Below are positions 5,419-6,008 of a stretch of DNA of 6,008 nucleotides, piece after piece. Each line of letters begins with the position of its first letter. The first letter of the stretch is position 1. Below the pieces are notes generated by a model. The model searched no databases. It worked only from the letters and a program-made list of their open reading frames with translations, and was not told where the DNA came from. The stretch comes from Eubacteriales Family XIII. Incertae Sedis bacterium. Lineage in GTDB: Bacteria > Bacillota > Clostridia > Peptostreptococcales > Anaerovoracaceae. A program made the translations under genes and the position numbers. The stretch covers positions 1-6,008 of the forward strand of contig JAISZM010000091.1 in NCBI GenBank assembly GCA_031269205.1. The letters run 5' to 3'.

Positions 5419-5454
5419 CGATATATAGATGGTACACAGGTAGTTAGTTGGTAG
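5401..5454 (+). CDS. Possible 17-codon leader peptide
   Basis: A GTG at 5401 is preceded by a perfect AGGAGG (5388-5393) with 7-nt spacing. It opens a 17-residue frame reading M-I-R-P-A-T-R-Y-I-D-G-T-Q-V-V-S-W and stops at TAG 5452-5454, 36 nt before the lipoprotein start. Support is the ribosome site alone. The peptide has no recognised family, and the ribosome site would be partly held in the 5392-5418 hairpin. It could equally be chance. Confidence 0.25.
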   Translation: MIRPATRYIDGTQVVSW

Positions 5455-5475
5455 TACAAAACAGTACAGAGTACA
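5453..5475 (+). repeat. Three AGTACA repeats abutting the lipoprotein ribosome site
   Basis: AGTACA occurs at 5453-5458, 5463-5468 and 5470-5475, and a GGTACA variant lies at 5431-5436. The last copy runs straight into AGGAGG (5475-5480). They may be slippage-derived or a translational control site; function is unknown. Confidence 0.4.
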
Positions 5476-5490
5476 GGAGGAACACAAATC

Positions 5491-6008
5491 ATGAAATCGA
5501 AGAAAACGCTTATTTTAATCCTTGCCATCGCGATGATGGCGCTGTTCGCGTTCGCGGGTTGCTCGTCGGGCGGTGGAGACACGGCGAGTTCGGACGGCGC
5601 GGCGACCGAAGAAGACGCCGGCAGCGACGCGGCCGCGCCCGGCGACGTCGCGGGCTTTGAGGAATTCCCGATAGGGGACGATATCGAACTCGGCCCGCTG
5701 AACGTGGCAGGCGTGTATTTCCAGCCCGTCGACATGGAACCCGCCGGCAACAGTCTGCCGGCCGCCGAGTCCGACATGCACATAGAGGCGGACATCTCCG
5801 CTCTCGAGAACAATGAACTCGGATACGGCGCGGGTTCATTCGTGCCCAATCTCACCGTTCGCTACGAGATACTGAAAGAGGACGGCAGCATGGCGGCCGA
5901 GGGCGCGTTCATGCCGATGAGCGCGAGCGACGGCCCGCACTACGGCGCGAACATCAAGATCGGCGACGCCGGTACGTACAAGGTTCGCTTCATCATCGAC
6001 AACCCCGA
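5491..6008 (+). CDS. P19/Tp34-type iron-transport lipoprotein (partial, runs off right edge)
   Basis: P19 family proteins (Campylobacter P19, E. coli FetP, Treponema Tp34) are extracytoplasmic metal-binding partners of FTR1 permeases. The frame starts at ATG5491, with AGGAGG (5475-5480) 10 nt upstream, and is open to the window end (172 codons, no stop). Residues 1-24 are a lipoprotein signal peptide: KSKK, a hydrophobic stretch, then the lipobox F-A-G-C with Cys24 as the lipidated residue. An acidic Ser/Gly/Ala-rich tether spans about 25-56. The family domain then shows VAGVYFQPVDMEPAG (72-86), LPAAESDMHIEADI (89-102), LENNELGYG (105-113) and FMPMSASDGPHYGANI (140-155). These include the Glu, Met and His residues typical of the family's metal site (Glu83, Met96/His97, His150). 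Only the C-terminal end, perhaps 35-45 residues, should be missing. It is 139 nt from the permease, probably in one operon. Confidence 0.93.
   Translation, partial: MKSKKTLILILAIAMMALFAFAGCSSGGGDTASSDGAATEEDAGSDAAAPGDVAGFEEFPIGDDIELGPLNVAGVYFQPVDMEPAGNSLPAAESDMHIEADISALENNELGYGAGSFVPNLTVRYEILKEDGSMAAEGAFMPMSASDGPHYGANIKIGDAGTYKVRFIIDNP

Noticed and set aside
5316..5855. Minus-strand open frame across the lipoprotein start
   Set aside because: It overlaps a strong lipoprotein gene with lipobox and family motifs; the reverse product is Ser/Pro/Ala-rich without features.
1..6008. CRISPR arrays, tRNA or rRNA genes, transposase genes
   Set aside because: No regularly spaced repeats, no cloverleaf-like segment and no transposase motifs were seen on either strand.

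Overview
The window holds six protein-coding genes, all on the + strand, in two blocks of visibly different base composition. The left block (about 1-2032) is an upstream gene's terminator, a divergent glutamate 5-kinase (ProB-like) gene, and an AT-rich brnT-brnA toxin-antitoxin pair. The right block (about 2033-6008) is GC-rich. It holds a GntR/MocR-type regulator, an FTR1-family iron permease and the start of a P19/Tp34-type periplasmic iron-transport lipoprotein that runs off the right edge.

The organism is bacterial, uses strong AGGAGG-type ribosome sites, and has GC-rich core genes plus an AT-rich acquired insert. The FTR1 + P19 lipoprotein pair with an acidic, Ser/Gly-rich linker and a MocR regulator fits an anaerobic Gram-positive such as a member of the Coriobacteriia (Actinomycetota). 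That is an impression from gene style, not a demonstrated placement.

Layout. 6-32: intrinsic terminator of an unseen upstream gene. 139-1482: ProB-like kinase with a C-terminal PUA domain apparently split by about 80 extra residues; no proA follows. 1499-1533: near-consensus promoter whose -10 box lies inside a 26-bp palindrome, directly abutting the brnT start, so the toxin mRNA is probably leaderless. 1534-1833 brnT and 1823-2032 brnA overlap. 2033-2359: non-coding, with a REP-like GTGTCA palindrome and two GTTAG-N6-CTAAC palindromes. 2360-3787: MocR-like regulator whose aminotransferase-like domain has lost the PLP-binding lysine and other cofactor residues. 3788-4067: non-coding, with a strong hairpin, a 12-nt direct repeat and a third GTTAG-N6-CTAAC palindrome. 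4068-5351: FTR1 permease. 5352-5490: spacer with a hairpin, a possible 17-codon leader ORF and AGTACA repeats. 5491-6008: P19-like lipoprotein, incomplete at the right edge.

How the genes may work together. FTR1 and P19 form a known type of iron uptake unit: the lipoprotein handles metal outside the membrane and the permease moves iron through it. The shared palindrome ahead of both the regulator and the permease suggests one regulon, with the MocR-like protein either controlling iron uptake or being co-regulated with it. The cofactor-less sensor domain together with the shared palindromes is the most novel-looking signal here. The ProB-like gene and the toxin-antitoxin pair look functionally independent of the iron genes.
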